Counted from the first letter of the stretch, positions 43,101 to 54,745 are shown. The stretch is 64,000 nt of DNA from Mytilus trossulus (GCF_036588685.1 NC_086375.1:38152566-38216565), one strand, 5' to 3'. Notes: generated from the letters alone by a model not told the origin. Numbers and translations are program-made.

Positions 43101-46100
43101 GAAGCTCAAAGGGCAAATATGATTCTGTAGTTAATTGCATTTTCTCCTCTCTGAAAAAAACAACGCAACAAAAATACATTTAAGATACATACTGTGTAAC
43201 TGAAAAAGGCACGTGTGTTCTACAAGAAAAGTTACCTTCCAAACTTTTTCTTATTCATTATATACTGTCAGAACATTCAATGGTAAATTAAACACAAGAT
43301 TTTTTTCTTAAAAAAAAATAAAAGAAGATGTCAGATAAAAGTCAATGAGAAAGCAACCCAACAACACAAAAATTCAACTACATCTAGAAAATTAACTTAT
43401 GGTTTCAACATGCAAAGTTATTTTTTCCATGCTAAAAATGTTGTGAAGATAAATTTAACAGAAAATAAGATAGATCTGCCATCAACATGCAATAAAGAGC
43501 CCTCTGGGAATTCATTTTCAGTGATGTCCATGTTTGCTTTAGACTGTGGATGAGATGAGAATGAGGGTATATCCAGGTTATACATTTGCAGATTATGTGT
43601 ATGCATTGGCGGATCCAGGGGGGGGCATATAATTGGACCCCTACCCCCTTTTACTCTGGGTTGGGAAACCCCTTTTTATAATTGCTGGATCTGTGCCTGG
43701 TATGTTTTGTTTTTTTTAGATCTGGTAAATATGAAAATGAAGCAATAGTTTCATCCTAAGTGTACAATTAATACCCACCCAAAGCTCGATCTCTTTTAAT
43801 ATATCCACTTACCCTATTAAGATTATTTTACAAGGATTTCTTAACATGTATCTGTCAGTGTTTGTACATAATGATATAGGAGTACCCCTCAAGACTGGTA
43901 TATCTACACTATCATCACAATACCCTTCTGGTTTCTCTAAATAATCTTCTATTCTTGAAAGCTCAAATTCCATTGAACCTGAAACATATAACAAATAACA
44001 CATAACAAATTGTAAAAAAATTACATAAATTTTTTTTTGATACACTACATGCGTACATATTAATACATTGCATCATACACAGTTATCAAGGGTCTGCACT
44101 ATCATCAATAGTATGTGGGTACAATATCTTAGTTTGAACCATTATGTCTACATGTATACTTTATCAATTATTTGTAAGTATGTTCTATTGCATGTGTTGT
44201 TTGTGTGGATATTGTATGAACTTTTACGATTTAAAGCTATATATATGGTCCCTTTAACTAGGAATAAAGACCTCTGGGTGCAGAATTATCTTGCAAAATT
44301 TATGACCCATTGGTGGACTTCTGCTGTTTTCTGCTCTTTGGTCTGGTTGTTGTCTCTTTGACATATTCCCCATTTCTATTCTCAGTTTTATTTAATTTGA
44401 TTACTTGCCAGCAAAAGATAACATTACAATAATAATCATCAGAAGCATGTGGCAAATCAGACTGTATACTGTAAAACAACTTAATTTCATGGATACTATA
44501 TTTCGCATTTATCCCTAGCCAGTCCACTTTGTGGTGATTTAATTTTGCGATTTTCTAATTAACTTGATTTAGATTGATAAGGAAAGATACAAGTTATACA
44601 TATTTGCGATGATTTAATTTCGCATTATTTTTCTACTCACGAAAGTCACGAAAATTAATCGCTTGCGAAATTAAGTTGGTTTACAGTAATTACCATCAAT
44701 ACAGGACTGAATGAGCCCCTGACCAAAGGATTAGTACATACCATCAATAGCTGGAGGGTACAATATCATGGTTTGGGGTCCAGGATCTCTGACCCAGGAC
44801 ATGTAGTATGTACATGACTCCATGAGTGTGATTTGTAAACATAATTGATCTGATGCTGATGTATGGTATAATCTGAACCTTGACTTGTGGAAAAGGTTAT
44901 ACAGACTTCTATACCAACTGTATAAATGATCATCATCTACTTTATCTAAAAAATAATATTTTATGTATGTAAACAGTAATGAGTCATAATAAACAATCTA
45001 TTATCCAAAAAAATTATAGATGTCTATAGGATTTGAGTCATAATAAACAATCTATTATCCAAAATAATTACTGATGTCAATAGGATTTGAGCTTGGTTTA
45101 TTTTTTCCATCAAATATGGTAAAACTAAATACAAATTGAAATTATTTTTTTCATATTTGTTTCCTTTCCTTTACGATAATTTTTCTTCTTTCAAAAATGA
45201 TAAATACCACAAATAGAATAAAAAAGAAACTCAAGTAAAAATTACTGGACTTTGACTTGTTTAATATATAATTACATCAAATTTGAAAGTGTTTGTAACA
45301 ATATCCAAGTAGAATTAATCACAAGTAGGCACATGTTGTTGTAATGATTTTTTCTGATGATCTATAACATGTTTTATCTTTCAAGGCTAAATAAAGTAGA
45401 TATTGTTATAGACATTTACAATAAAGAAACGAGTAAGTGAAACAACTTGATGTATGTGCCATTCATGTTACATAATTTCTAGATAATTTTCAGTTTGAAC
45501 AGTTTGCAATTTTTTTGAAAAATTATATCATATACATGTACATGTTATGAAAACTTTAACATGTTTAAACATTTTATATTGTTAGAAACCAAAAAAAATG
45601 AATATGTGTTTGAATGATTCATTACCTAACTTTTAAAAGTTAATTTCTTTTTCTTTGGAAGACAGATTTGAAGGTTTCCTGATTTCTTACTTCTTCATAT
45701 CAATATTTTTTGGCATATATATAGTATACATTGTACACGTCATATTTGCCTAAATGTCAACCCTTACATATAAAAACAGCTTAGTAATATGCAATGACAA
45801 ATAAATTCTGATAACTTCGGAGAATTATACCCTCATTCATCTTTGTACACTGTCATTTACAACATTAACAACAAATGTAAGTTTTTGGCAACCTTGACTG
45901 GCTATACAACCTTTGCAAGGTCTGTTTTACAATGCATGTATGTGTAAATTGTACCACTTTCATAAAATTTCAAGGGAGCTTTCCAATATGCAATAGAATC
46001 TGTCATTTTAAAGTGTCATTTTAAATTTTGAATATGTAATACAACATAAATCTGCTGAATTTTTTGAATCTCCAATAAAATGTTATTACAACTGTACAAT

Positions 46101-48132
46101 ATACTATAAATACATGTTATATATTATGTTAAAGACTAATTTCAGGATGATAATAGTGAGGACAAGTTAAATGCATATTCAGGACGAGAACATGCTAATA
46201 TGTTATGAGTTATGAATACTAAATCTGAATATAAACATGCTAGCTCACAATGTAAGTCTTTGGGAAAACTTGTTACCCATCCCTGACTCCTTGTCGATTA
46301 GTCTTTGCTCTAATCCTAACTCTGGCATGCTTAGATGAGAACCTGCATGCTTAGATGAGAAGCTGTAAATACTAATTTTTAAGACTTTGGTTTGACTCAT
46401 ACTACTCAATGCAATCACTTTAACATAAGAGCACTGAGTTCTCATCTAAGGATGTCAGTAATTTCAAAGATAAGTCTCATATAAACTTACCAATATGTAA
46501 TGAAATATGTGGCTGATCAACCTTTTTCAAGAGATCATCCTTTACAAGATAAAATAAAAGTCTCATGTAAACTTACCAAAATGTAATAAAATATGTAGCT
46601 GATCAACCTTTTTCAAGAGATCATCCTTTACTAGGTAAAATAAAATCTCATGTAAACTTACCAAAATGTAATGAAATATGTAGCTGATCAACCTTTTTCA
46701 AGAGATCATTCTTTACTAGGTAAAATAAAATCTCATGTAAACTTACCAAAATGTAATGAAATATGTAGCTGATCAACCTTTTTCAAGAGATCATTCTTTA
46801 CTAGGTAAAATAAAATCTCATGTAAACTTACCAAAATGTAATAAAATATGTAGCTGATCAACCTTTTTCAAGAGATCATTCTTTACTAGGTAAAATAAAA
46901 TCTCATGTAAACTTACCAAAATGTAATAAAATATGTAGCTGATCAACCTTTTCCAAGAGATTATTCTTTACTAGGTAAAATAAAATCTCATGTAAACTTA
47001 CCAATATGTAATGAAATATGAAGCTGATCCACCTTTTTCAAGAGATCATCCTTTACAAGATAAAATAAAATCTCATGTGTATTGATCTCATCCATAACAT
47101 TTTCTATTTTTAGAATATCGATGTGAGTATGATGTAAATTTAACATGATATCATTCAACGTCTGTGTTTCGTATGAATTTCTAGTAAAGTCTGACGGGTC
47201 GTTTGGCACCACAACTGTTTTAATAACATATGTATTATTCAAACTCCCATCATTGTATATTGGTCTGTGACACATGAGAAATACATTAAATGATAAATTT
47301 CTGACAAGCAGTCTTTCAAATTCTAAGTCTTCAGAAGGCCTGCAAAAGAAGATAATATAGATGTATTACCTGCATATGCAAAAATGATAAAATGAATGGA
47401 GAAATAGTTCAGCCTTCCATCTTATAAATATACCAGATACTGTAATATAAGTTCTGTTGATTATTTTGAAAAGTTATTTTTAAACATTTTATCTTATCTA
47501 CGGTATTCTTCAAGGCTGTATATTTGTTTACTTTTTTTGTGCTGTTGAAAAACTTTCTCATGGAATTATATCATAACATATACTTCCTTTCATTCCTATT
47601 TATGTATCTTTACAATTTTCCTATTTCACTAAGTTTAGTCTTTCAAACCAACAAAAATTTCATTTCTTTTCACATGCATCATCAAGACCAAGAAGACAGT
47701 TTAATAACCTCCATTCTTTCAAACCTACGATATGAAGGTTATATAAAATGTCAATTAAAAAAACCATAACAAGTCTTCCAAGTATGATTAATTGTATATA
47801 CAATGTATATGTAGAAAATTTTAACAAACATACCCAACAGAGTAAGCCTTTTTAGAATTTTTGGACTCTAGATTTATACCGCCATCTACTTCAGTACAAA
47901 TAGGCCAGTTAGTATTGTTTGACATCATAACTGTATTATTGCACTGGTAATGATACAATGTTATAAACCTTAGTAGTCTCCGAGCCTCGCTCCTGGCATC
48001 TGCTAATACTTGTAATGGACTATACTCCTGGTTGAAATATACCACTTGTATTACATAGTAAATCAGAGCCCCGCTACAGAGTAGGTACAATATCGATTTT
48101 TTCTTCCGGTTCATCATAACTAATGCTGCCAT
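39892..48132 (-). CDS. Type II membrane protein, two METTL24-like degenerate methyltransferase domains
   Basis: Seven exons (minus): 48132-47834, 47339-47002, 44945-44742, 43978-43813, 43150-43022, 40967-40817 and 40116-39892. All phases agree; the product is 503 aa. A basic stretch RKKK (9-12) precedes one membrane segment (about 14-33), so the bulk is probably in the Golgi/ER lumen or outside. The rest falls into two halves of similar plan: a Cys-rich start (WPICTE in half 1; LCTNTDRYMLRNPC in half 2), a short SVG/LIG strand, then HIDILKIENV in half 1 matching NKNILYLNMPDMFWD in half 2, then DQLHISLHI matching HQLIIDINLHRI, then LYNLFHKSRFRLYH matching LKRIESYGFDLFQS. This order is that of METTL24/FkbM-type methyltransferase-like proteins as I know them. 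The acidic cofactor-binding residues expected after the strand are not evident, so catalysis is doubtful. Assignment is from pattern memory only. Confidence 0.65.
40817..40967 (-). CDS. METTL24-like protein, exon 6
   Basis: Encodes TIQQSTHGRSTVLEALDKYT and NILYLNMPDMFWDIITPLLN. Trp in DMFWDII sits where METTL24-type proteins have a Glu-Trp. Confidence 0.85.
41023..42529. mobile_element. TA-flanked TIR element with nested fold-back inside
   Basis: The left end TACTGTAAATTCAGAAATTA and the right end GCAATAAATTCTGAATTTACAGTA (its last 24 bases, 42506-42529) are inverted copies. The TA at both ends fits a Tc1/mariner-like MITE target. Between them lies the fold-back element at 41149-41861. Intron 5 of the METTL24-like gene. 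Confidence 0.75.
41149..41861. mobile_element. Nested fold-back element, ~710 bp
   Basis: TATCATGCTTACAAGGGGTA with TTTGCCAAAAATACCGGTT pairs with ACCAGTATTTTTGGCAAATA and CCCCTTGTTAGCATGATATA. In the centre, AGGAAACATAGAGCGCATAC (41439) pairs with CTGCGCTCTATGTTTCCT (41537), with GTCGAC words on both sides. It is a long palindrome with a second, tighter hairpin core. Confidence 0.85.
43022..43150 (-). CDS. METTL24-like protein, exon 5
   Basis: Encodes EEKMQLTTESYLPFELRCDV and IGLKMLDGHIDADVNEYTTN. Donor GTAATA is weak, acceptor TTTCAG good. Confidence 0.8.
43608..43702. repeat. GGATCCAGGGGG-type dispersed repeat
   Basis: GGCGGATCCAGGGGGGGGCA at one end and CTGGATCTGTGCCTGG at the other, with GGACCCCTACCCCC and TTGGGAAACCCC inside. 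A related piece is at 55781-55900. Confidence 0.65.
43813..43978 (-). CDS. METTL24-like protein, exon 4
   Basis: Encodes SMEFELSRIEDYLEKPEGYC, a Cys-rich stretch (GYCDD, SLCTNTDRY, RNPCKI) and the strand IILIG that opens the second half. Confidence 0.85.
44262..44392 (+). repeat. Dispersed repeat family R3, copy 4
   Basis: AAGACCTCTGGGTGCAGAAT, GGACTTCTGCTGTTTTCTGC, GGTCTGGTTGTTGTCTC and CCCCATTTCTATTCTCAG. Confidence 0.72.
44467..44688. mobile_element. 222-bp TA-flanked MITE
   Basis: The left end TACTGTAAAACAACTTAATT and the right end AATTAAGTTGGTTTACAGTA are inverted copies, with TTCGCATTTAT and ATTTCGCATTATT inside. It is similar in its first bases to the TIR at 41023. Intron 3 of the METTL24-like gene, about 50 bp from the exon 3 donor. 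Confidence 0.8.
44742..44945 (-). CDS. METTL24-like protein, exon 3
   Basis: Encodes DKVDDDHLYSWYRSLYNLFH, KSRFRLYHTSASDQLC and YMSWVRDPGPQTMILYPPAI. It closes the first half of the protein. Confidence 0.87.
44981..45091. repeat. Tandem repeat, 54-bp unit, two copies
   Basis: GAGTCATAATAAACAATCTA starts at 44981 and again at 45035; both copies continue TTATCCAAAA and end ATAGGATTTGAG. Confidence 0.8.
46471..47078. repeat. 85-bp tandem array copying an exon end and its splice donor
   Basis: Seven units spaced 85 bp (one 86 bp); the word CTGATCAACC or CTGATCCACC starts at 46513, 46599, 46684, 46769, 46854, 46939 and 47024. On the minus strand each unit is the last part of exon 2 (reading like DLLKKVDQLHI) followed by GGTAAGTTTACATGAGATTT. 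The unit nearest exon 2 is the real exon end; the six others lie in the intron. Confidence 0.92.
47002..47339 (-). CDS. METTL24-like protein, exon 2
   Basis: Encodes PSEDLEFERLLVRNLSFNVF, LMCHRPIYNDGSLNNTYVIK and HTHIDILKIENVMDEINTHE, ending DQLHISLHI. An in-frame TGA follows five codons past the donor. Its last ~75 bp are the first unit of the 85-bp array. Confidence 0.88.
47834..48132 (-). CDS. METTL24-like protein, exon 1 with membrane anchor
   Basis: Starts MAALVMMNRKKKSILYLLCS. Further ATG codons at residues 6 and 7 are possible starts. It ends NSKKAYSVG at donor GTATGT. CNNTVMMSNNTNWPICTEVD carries two N-x-T glycosylation sites. Confidence 0.85.
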
Positions 48133-48578
48133 GTAAGATTTAATTCTAGTAGGTTATCTATGTATTTTGTTCATCTTAGTGGTACATGTATGTCAATATC
48201 TACATGTAAATATTCTACTTTCAGTTCATTTTCTTGAACCGTTTTGCATTGATTTTCATTCACTTTTTCTGTACATTCATTTTGTAAAACCTGAAAAATA
48301 CACAAAATATTGAAGATATTACTAAGATTACTGTATTAGTACTTTTGTTACAGGACTGGCTCGACATGTAACTATCTAAACAAACTCCCATTCAGCAAGT
48401 GACCAAAATGTTTTACTTCGTAAGTTGTAATTTATAAGGACAAATCTAATTGAGTTTTAATCCATATTGATGCAAGCAGATAGTTGGGGAATGTTTTAAT
48501 CAGATTGGTCGAGTACAATGTAGGTAAAACAAGTTACACTGGTTGATTCTGTGTTAATTTTTGGCATAAAAATTGTCA

Positions 48579-49037
48579 TTATATAATGGGTACCACAAAT
48601 TCCTCGAGGATTACAAGAACAAATTAATATCCCAAGGACAAATTGATTTGTCCCAAAAACTTATATATTGTTATACTGCTTAAACTTGTATAAATATAAG
48701 GTTTGAGTTGTTTTAGTCGTTAACTTAATTTATAGCAAGTTAGCTTTAAGAAATCAATTGGTATTCAAATCTTTAAAGTTGTCTACCTTTTGAATAATTA
48801 TGCGCCATATTGTTTTCAACAAGATATTTTCATATAACTTTCAAGACATGCTTATTGATTTCCTGAGTAGTTAAATTGCACTTTTATTGATTAAACAAGA
48901 CTAAAATTTTAAAATTAAATCATGTATATAGTTTAATATTATTTTAAGGAGTATAACACCATGTTTTTGGGACAAATCAATTTGTCCTTTGGATATTTCT
49001 CGTAATCCTTGGGAAATCGTGGTACGGTTATATAATT
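48579..49037. mobile_element. Fold-back/TIR element upstream of the METTL24-like gene
   Basis: GGTACCACAAATTCCTCGAG, GGATTACAAGAACAAATT and GGACAAATTGATTTGTCCCA on the left pair with TGGGACAAATCAATTTGTCC, TCTCGTAATCCTTGGGAAAT and CGTGGTACGG on the right. Arms are about 90-110 bp and the centre about 240 bp. It lies 450 bp upstream of the start codon. Confidence 0.82.
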
Positions 49038-49087
49038 TGTTCTTACTGTGAGGCAATAAAAAAGAATACAAATGTAACCTTTCAAAA

Positions 49088-49244
49088 CGTCATAATTATT
49101 TGGACTATTATAGTTAAAGCTAGTCCAAATAATTATGACGTCTGGCAAGGCTATTTTAATTTTTTTCTAGGATGCCTTTCTATGACCGCGTCCCAGAAAA
49201 AAAAAAAAAAATAGCCCTGCCAGACGTCATAATTATTTGGACTA
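49088..49244. mobile_element. Palindromic MITE with GTCATAATTATTTGGACTA ends
   Basis: GTCATAATTATTTGGACTA (49089) faces TAGTCCAAATAATTATGAC (49121), and the latter extends into TCTGGCAAGGCTAT, which pairs with ATAGCCCTGCCAGA (49211) followed by a third copy of the end. There are therefore three copies of one 19-bp end in 157 bp. Confidence 0.8.
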
Positions 49245-49337
49245 AGTTTATATATGTAAGCCAGAATATGTATTTCATACAAGAACTAGCTTCAAATTCA
49301 GACAATAACACCCAAACGGACCTTCACCACAGCTCAG

Positions 49338-49943
49338 GTGGATTTTGCTTTGTCCACCCATCCACAGTGGGAGTTGGCACCGGGTGGGCAAAATTTCAAG
49401 CTTGTCCATACACCTAATCGCTATTTATTCCATTCCAGATAAGTTTTAAAATTGCACAACTTTTCATCCAGTTGAAGCTATCTGGGACCCTGTTTAAACA
49501 CTTTACCATGCATGATACTTTTTAATGAGACCTGTTTAAACTACCGTAAATACTTGAAACAAAATATTTTTTTACTTCAATTTTAATTTCGAAAAAGTGG
49601 ATCATACTCTACATTTACTCTATCAAAGTTCTTGATAATCGCATTCTAAAGTTTTTCCTCCCTCAGCTCACTACTGATGACCTCTATTTTGGCCACCTGA
49701 CCAAAACAGGAAGTTGTATAAATTACTGTTTATCTCCGGATAGGACTAAATAGCGATAAGGTGTATTCTGCCAACCCATAGGAGAGGGCATTCAATTTTG
49801 TTGTTTAATAAAAAGACTTGCAAGTGCAACCACTTGAAAAAAAACAGATAAGCATTGGTTATCAATATTTTTCAAAAAAAGTTGAGTAGGCACGGGTGGG
49901 CTGTCCACAGTGCCATTGGGCCGGTGGATAAAGCAAAATCCAC
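49338..49943. mobile_element. 606-bp TIR element
   Basis: GTGGATTTTGCTTTGTCCAC (left) and GTGGATAAAGCAAAATCCAC (right) are inverted copies. Just inside, TCCACAGTGGGAGTTGGCAC faces GTCCACAGTGCCATTGGGCC. No transposase frame; a non-autonomous DNA element. Confidence 0.8.
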
Positions 49944-50279
49944 ACAGGCTGTTGTGTACCTTCGACGTAACAATAATACAGATATGTAGAGAGACATATG
50001 GAATGCCAGGGAAAGGGAGAAATGCATGAATTGATAAGGATAATATTGAAGTGATACTAGACACAGTCTCTGGTGCAACAGAACTTGGAACATGTTCCTG
50101 GCCAGATAGATATGGCACAAAATGTGCACCTGAATATAGGTATCTTGTTTTGTTACCCCCATTGAAGCAATGGTTACATTGGTTACATTGGTTACACACA
50201 TGGACCTTTAGTAACTGATATGCAATGGTGGCTTTATCTGTTGCAAACTGTACATGAATGGCTGTCCATGGGGAATCCA

Positions 50280-52765
50280 GTTAAAAATTTGTAACCAGCC
50301 TGTGAAAGTCTGGTTACAATGGTTACATGCATGGGAAATCAGGTTACACTGGTTACATACATGCAGAATTGGGTTACAGTGCAACATGCATGGAGAAATC
50401 AGTAACAATGGTTACACACATGGGAAAGTTGGGTTAAAATGGTTACATGCATGGAGAATCAGGTAACAATGGTTACATGCATGGGAAAGACTGGTTACAA
50501 TGGTTACATGCATGGGAAGTCACGTTATAATGGTTACATACATGGGAAAGTTGGGTTACAATGGTTACATGCATGGGGGAATCAGGTTACAATGGTTACA
50601 TACATGGGAATTCAGGTTACAATGGTTACATGCATGGGGGAATCAGGTTACAATGGTTACATACATGGGGAATCTGGTTACAATGGTTACACGCATGGAG
50701 AATTAGGTTACAATGGTTACATGAATGGGGAATCTGGTTACAATGGTTACACGCATGGAGAATTGGGTTACAATGGTTACATACATGGGGAATCAGGTTA
50801 CAATGGTTACATGCATTGGAAAATCAGGTTACAATGGTTACATACATGGGGGAATCAGGTTACAATGGTTACATACATGGGGAATCAGGTTACAATGGTT
50901 ACATGCATGGGGAATCTGGTTACAATGGTTACATGCATGGGGAATCTGGTTACAATGGTTACACACATGGAGAATTAGGTTACAATGGTTACACGCATTG
51001 AGAATTAGGTTACAATGGTTACACGCATGGAGAATTAGGTTACAATGGTTACACGCATGGAGAATTAGGTTACAATGGTTACATGCATGGGAAAATCAGG
51101 TTACAATGGTTACATACATGGGAAAATCAGGTTACAATGGTTACATGCATGGAGAATCAGGTTACAATGGTTACACGCATGGAAAATCAGGTTACAATGG
51201 TTACATGCATGGAGAATTAGGTTACAATGGTTACATGCATGGGGAATCTGGTTACAATGGTTACATACATGGGGAATCAGGTTACAATGGTTACATGCAT
51301 GGGGAATCTGGTTACAATGGTTACATGCATGGGGAATCTGGTTACAATGGTTACACGCATGGAGAATTAGTTAACAATGGTTACACGCATGGAGAATTAG
51401 GTTACAATGGTTACACGCATGGAGAATTAGGTTACAATGGTTACACGCATGGAGAATTAGGTTACAATGGTTACATACATGGGGAGTCTGGTTACAATGG
51501 TTACATACATGGGGAGTCTGGTTACAATGGTTACATGCATGGGGGAATCAGGTTACAATGGTTACATACATGGGGAATTAGGTTACAATGGTTACATACA
51601 TGGGGATTCTGGTTACAATGGTTACACGCATGGAGAATTAGGTTACAATGGTTACATGAATGGGGAATCTGGTTACAATGGTTACACGCATGGAGAATTA
51701 GGTTACAATGGTTACACGCATGGAGAATTAGGTTACAATGGTTACACGCATGGAGAATTAGGTTACAATGGTTACATACATGGGGAGTCTGGTTACAATG
51801 GTTACATACATGGGAGAATCAGGTTACAATGGTTACATACATGGAGACTTAGGTTACAATGGTTACATACATGGAGAATCAGGTTACAATGGTTACACGC
51901 ATGGAGAATTAGGTTACAATGGTTACATACATGGAGAATCAGGTTACAATGGTTACACGCATGGAGTATTAGGTTACAATGGTTACATACATGGGGAATC
52001 GGGTTACAATGGTTACATGCATGGGAAAATCAGGTTACAATGGTTACATACATGGGAAAATCAGTTTACAATGGTTACATGCATGGAGAATCAGGTTACA
52101 ATGGTTACACGCATGGAAAATCAGGTTACAATGGTTACATGCATGGAGAATTAGGTTACAATGGTTACACGCATGGAGAATTAGGTTACAATGGTTACAT
52201 ACATGGGGAATCAGGTTACAATGGTTACATGCATGGGGAATCTGGTTACAATGGTTACATGCATGGGGAATCTGGTTACATGCATGGGGAATCTGGTTAC
52301 AATGGTTACACGCATGGAGAATTAGGTTACAATGGTTACACGCATGGAGAATTAGGTTACAATGGTTACACGCATGGAGAATTAGGTTACAATGGTTACA
52401 TACATGGAGAATTAGGTTACAATGGTTACATGCATGGGGAATCAGGTTACAATGGTTACATGCATGGGGAATCTGGTTACAATGGTTACACGCATGGAGA
52501 ATTAGGTTACAATGGTTACACGCATGGAGAATTAGGTTACAATGGTTACACGCATGGAGAATTAGGTTACAATGGTTACACGCATGGAGAATTAGGTTAC
52601 AATGGTTACACGCATGGAGAATTAGGTTACAATGGTTACACGCATGGAGAATTAGGTTACAATGGTTACATACATGGGGAATCAGGTTACAATGGTTACA
52701 TGCATGGGAAATCTGGTTACAATGGTTACATGCATGGAGAATTTGGTTACAATGGTTATATACCT
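50280..52765 (+). repeat. Minisatellite, 30-bp unit, about 80 copies (left arm)
   Basis: The unit is GGTTACAATGGTTACACGCA plus TGGAGAATTA, with variable CGCATGGAG/TACATGGGG and TTA/TCA/TCT endings. Spacing is 30 bp with occasional 31-bp units (an extra G), and one shortened unit near 52270. Because 30 is divisible by three, long open frames appear in several frames on both strands with decapeptide repeats such as GYNGYTHGEL. These are a by-product of the repeat and I do not call them genes. Confidence 0.95.
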
Positions 52766-52979
52766 GAAACTTTGGTGAATTGTTTAAATCATATGTAAAT
52801 TTAAGTAACATATTATATTCATTTCACTGTTTAGAAAATTGTTCATAAGCCTTGTCAAAAGAAAATCTATTAAATTTTAATAATATTTCTTTTAAAAATG
52901 CAAACTTTTTTTTAAATAAGTTTTATGTCCGGTCTTTTATGACGTCGTCTGTGTTGCCCAAAGACACATTTGGTTTTAA

Positions 52980-53480
52980 AGACAAAAAGGTTTAATGAAT
53001 GCATCTCTATAAAATTTTACTAGAATGTTCAATACCACAAAGAGAAAGTTTGGATTGATTTTGGGGTTTGTGGTACCAAAGGTTAAGAAATAAGAGACCA
53101 AAAAGGGGACCAAAAACAAGCATTTATATTGTAGTTTCAAGGAACCACAACTTGTGTGTTAGTGTATGGATCTCTCTGAAATTGTAACACAAGGTTCTAT
53201 ATCACAATTGGAAGACTGGGTATGAGTTTGTCTCAACATACTATGAATGGACTTTTCAAGGTCATAACTTAAAAGTCTGTTGTTGTCCCGACACATTTAT
53301 ACTTTATGATAAATCTGTTTGAAAATGTCTGGATATGCATGTACAAGTATCTAAACTGACTTGGTGTCTTCTGTGAGTAAAATAAATTATTTTTTTTCTG
53401 CAACAGACCTCAGAGACTACTATAACACAGTAGTTTCAGGACCAACTTAGTCAAGGTCATTAAACTCCACTAGAAGCAGG
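52980..53480. repeat. Old copy of the composite repeat seen at 62.2 kb
   Basis: GGATTGATTTTGGGGTTTGT, GGTACCAAAGGTTAAGAAAT and AGAGACCAAAAAGGGGACCA resemble the TTGATTTTGGGAGTTT, GTCCCAACAGTTTAGGAATT and GGGCCAAAAAAGGGCCC words of the 62.2-kb repeat, but much diverged. Confidence 0.5.
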
Positions 53481-54745
53481 ACTTTGTTTGTTAATGTTCA
53501 CGTCAAGATCAATTACTTTAATATAACATTCAGCCTGGGATTATTCTTTTAAATAATTGTTTTATCTGAATTCACGAATTTTAAGTAATTATGATGGTGT
53601 TTTTTTTTTGTAAACGGACAAAGTCACATGACAAAAATTCACAGGACATGCAGTCACTAATTTGGTAGGACAAAAAGTCACAAATAATTTATTGACAATT
53701 GTTTAAATATAAAAGACAAATATCTTGAAATATTTACTTTTTAATACATATATTCATATTAAAGTTTAGGAAATGTGTCAATATACTTGAAAAGTCAAGA
53801 CTTATTTAATTTCAATCATGCTAAAGATATATTTATTGGCACCATGAAGCCATTTAATTTATTATTTAGTGACAAACTACTTTAACATTTTGTTTTTTTT
53901 AACAATTATTTGATCATCTGTTATATTTTTTTGATAAATTTGTTTACAAAGTTGGTTAATATATAATAGTTCAAGAAAAATACAAAAATATTTTTGTAGA
54001 AATAATCAGTTATTATTCAAAGAAAATAATCAGAAAAAATGATTTGTGACTTTTAGTCTGTGACATTTTGTCCTGTGACTTGCTGTCCTCATTAGTGGCA
54101 AGGTTTCGGTGCAAAATATAGTTGACATTCATTTTGTGTCCGGACACACGGACACAAAACTATTAATATGTACAATAAGTTTGGAGATTTCCGATAGCAT
54201 TAGAAATTTTCAATTGGGCGCTTCACAGGAACTATCTCGACTTACTTAATTTGAATTAGATATCGGGTTTTGATAATCCTAAAGTTATGCCGTTCTAAAT
54301 TATGATTTTGCGCAAGCGTATAATGCAATACATCACAACATTCAAGATGTCCGATACATACTTCTCCATATCTAGCTGTCCTACATTTTTTTCTCTGTGT
54401 GTTGACAATGACAATCCAAAAAAATAAAATAATATGCTGGTTGTTAATCTTGAACAGTAAAATAAAATACAAACAACATCTTCTACTCTTTATTTTAGTT
54501 TAACTTTATTATATTATGCTATTCCATTTTTAAAACTTGCCTCAAATTTAATGAATCAATAAACATCTTCCCCAATGCAATATTAATTTTATCATGTGTT
54601 TACAACTCACAATCCAAACTCTGTTTATTACATATAATTTAAACTCTGGGTATAACTTACAATCTTAATCCTGTTAATTACTTTTAATTCAAACTCAGAT
54701 TAATACCTAATTTATAAATGTTAACATCTTGCGTATTGTCTATTC

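Noticed and set aside
43418-43606. Possible extra exon of the METTL24-like gene (frame with MDITENEFPEGSLLHVDG)
   Set aside because: Neighbouring exons 4 and 5 already join in phase and match the layout of the first half; no good donor follows the frame.
46245-46445. 66-codon minus-strand frame
   Set aside because: Lies in the intron between exons 2 and 3 over a small direct repeat (GCATGCTTAGATGAGAA twice); no splice sites or similarity.
50439-52798. Long open frames (up to 443 codons) with decapeptide repeats
   Set aside because: Open in several frames and on both strands purely because the 30-bp unit is divisible by three and lacks stops; no start context, splice sites or non-repeat domain.
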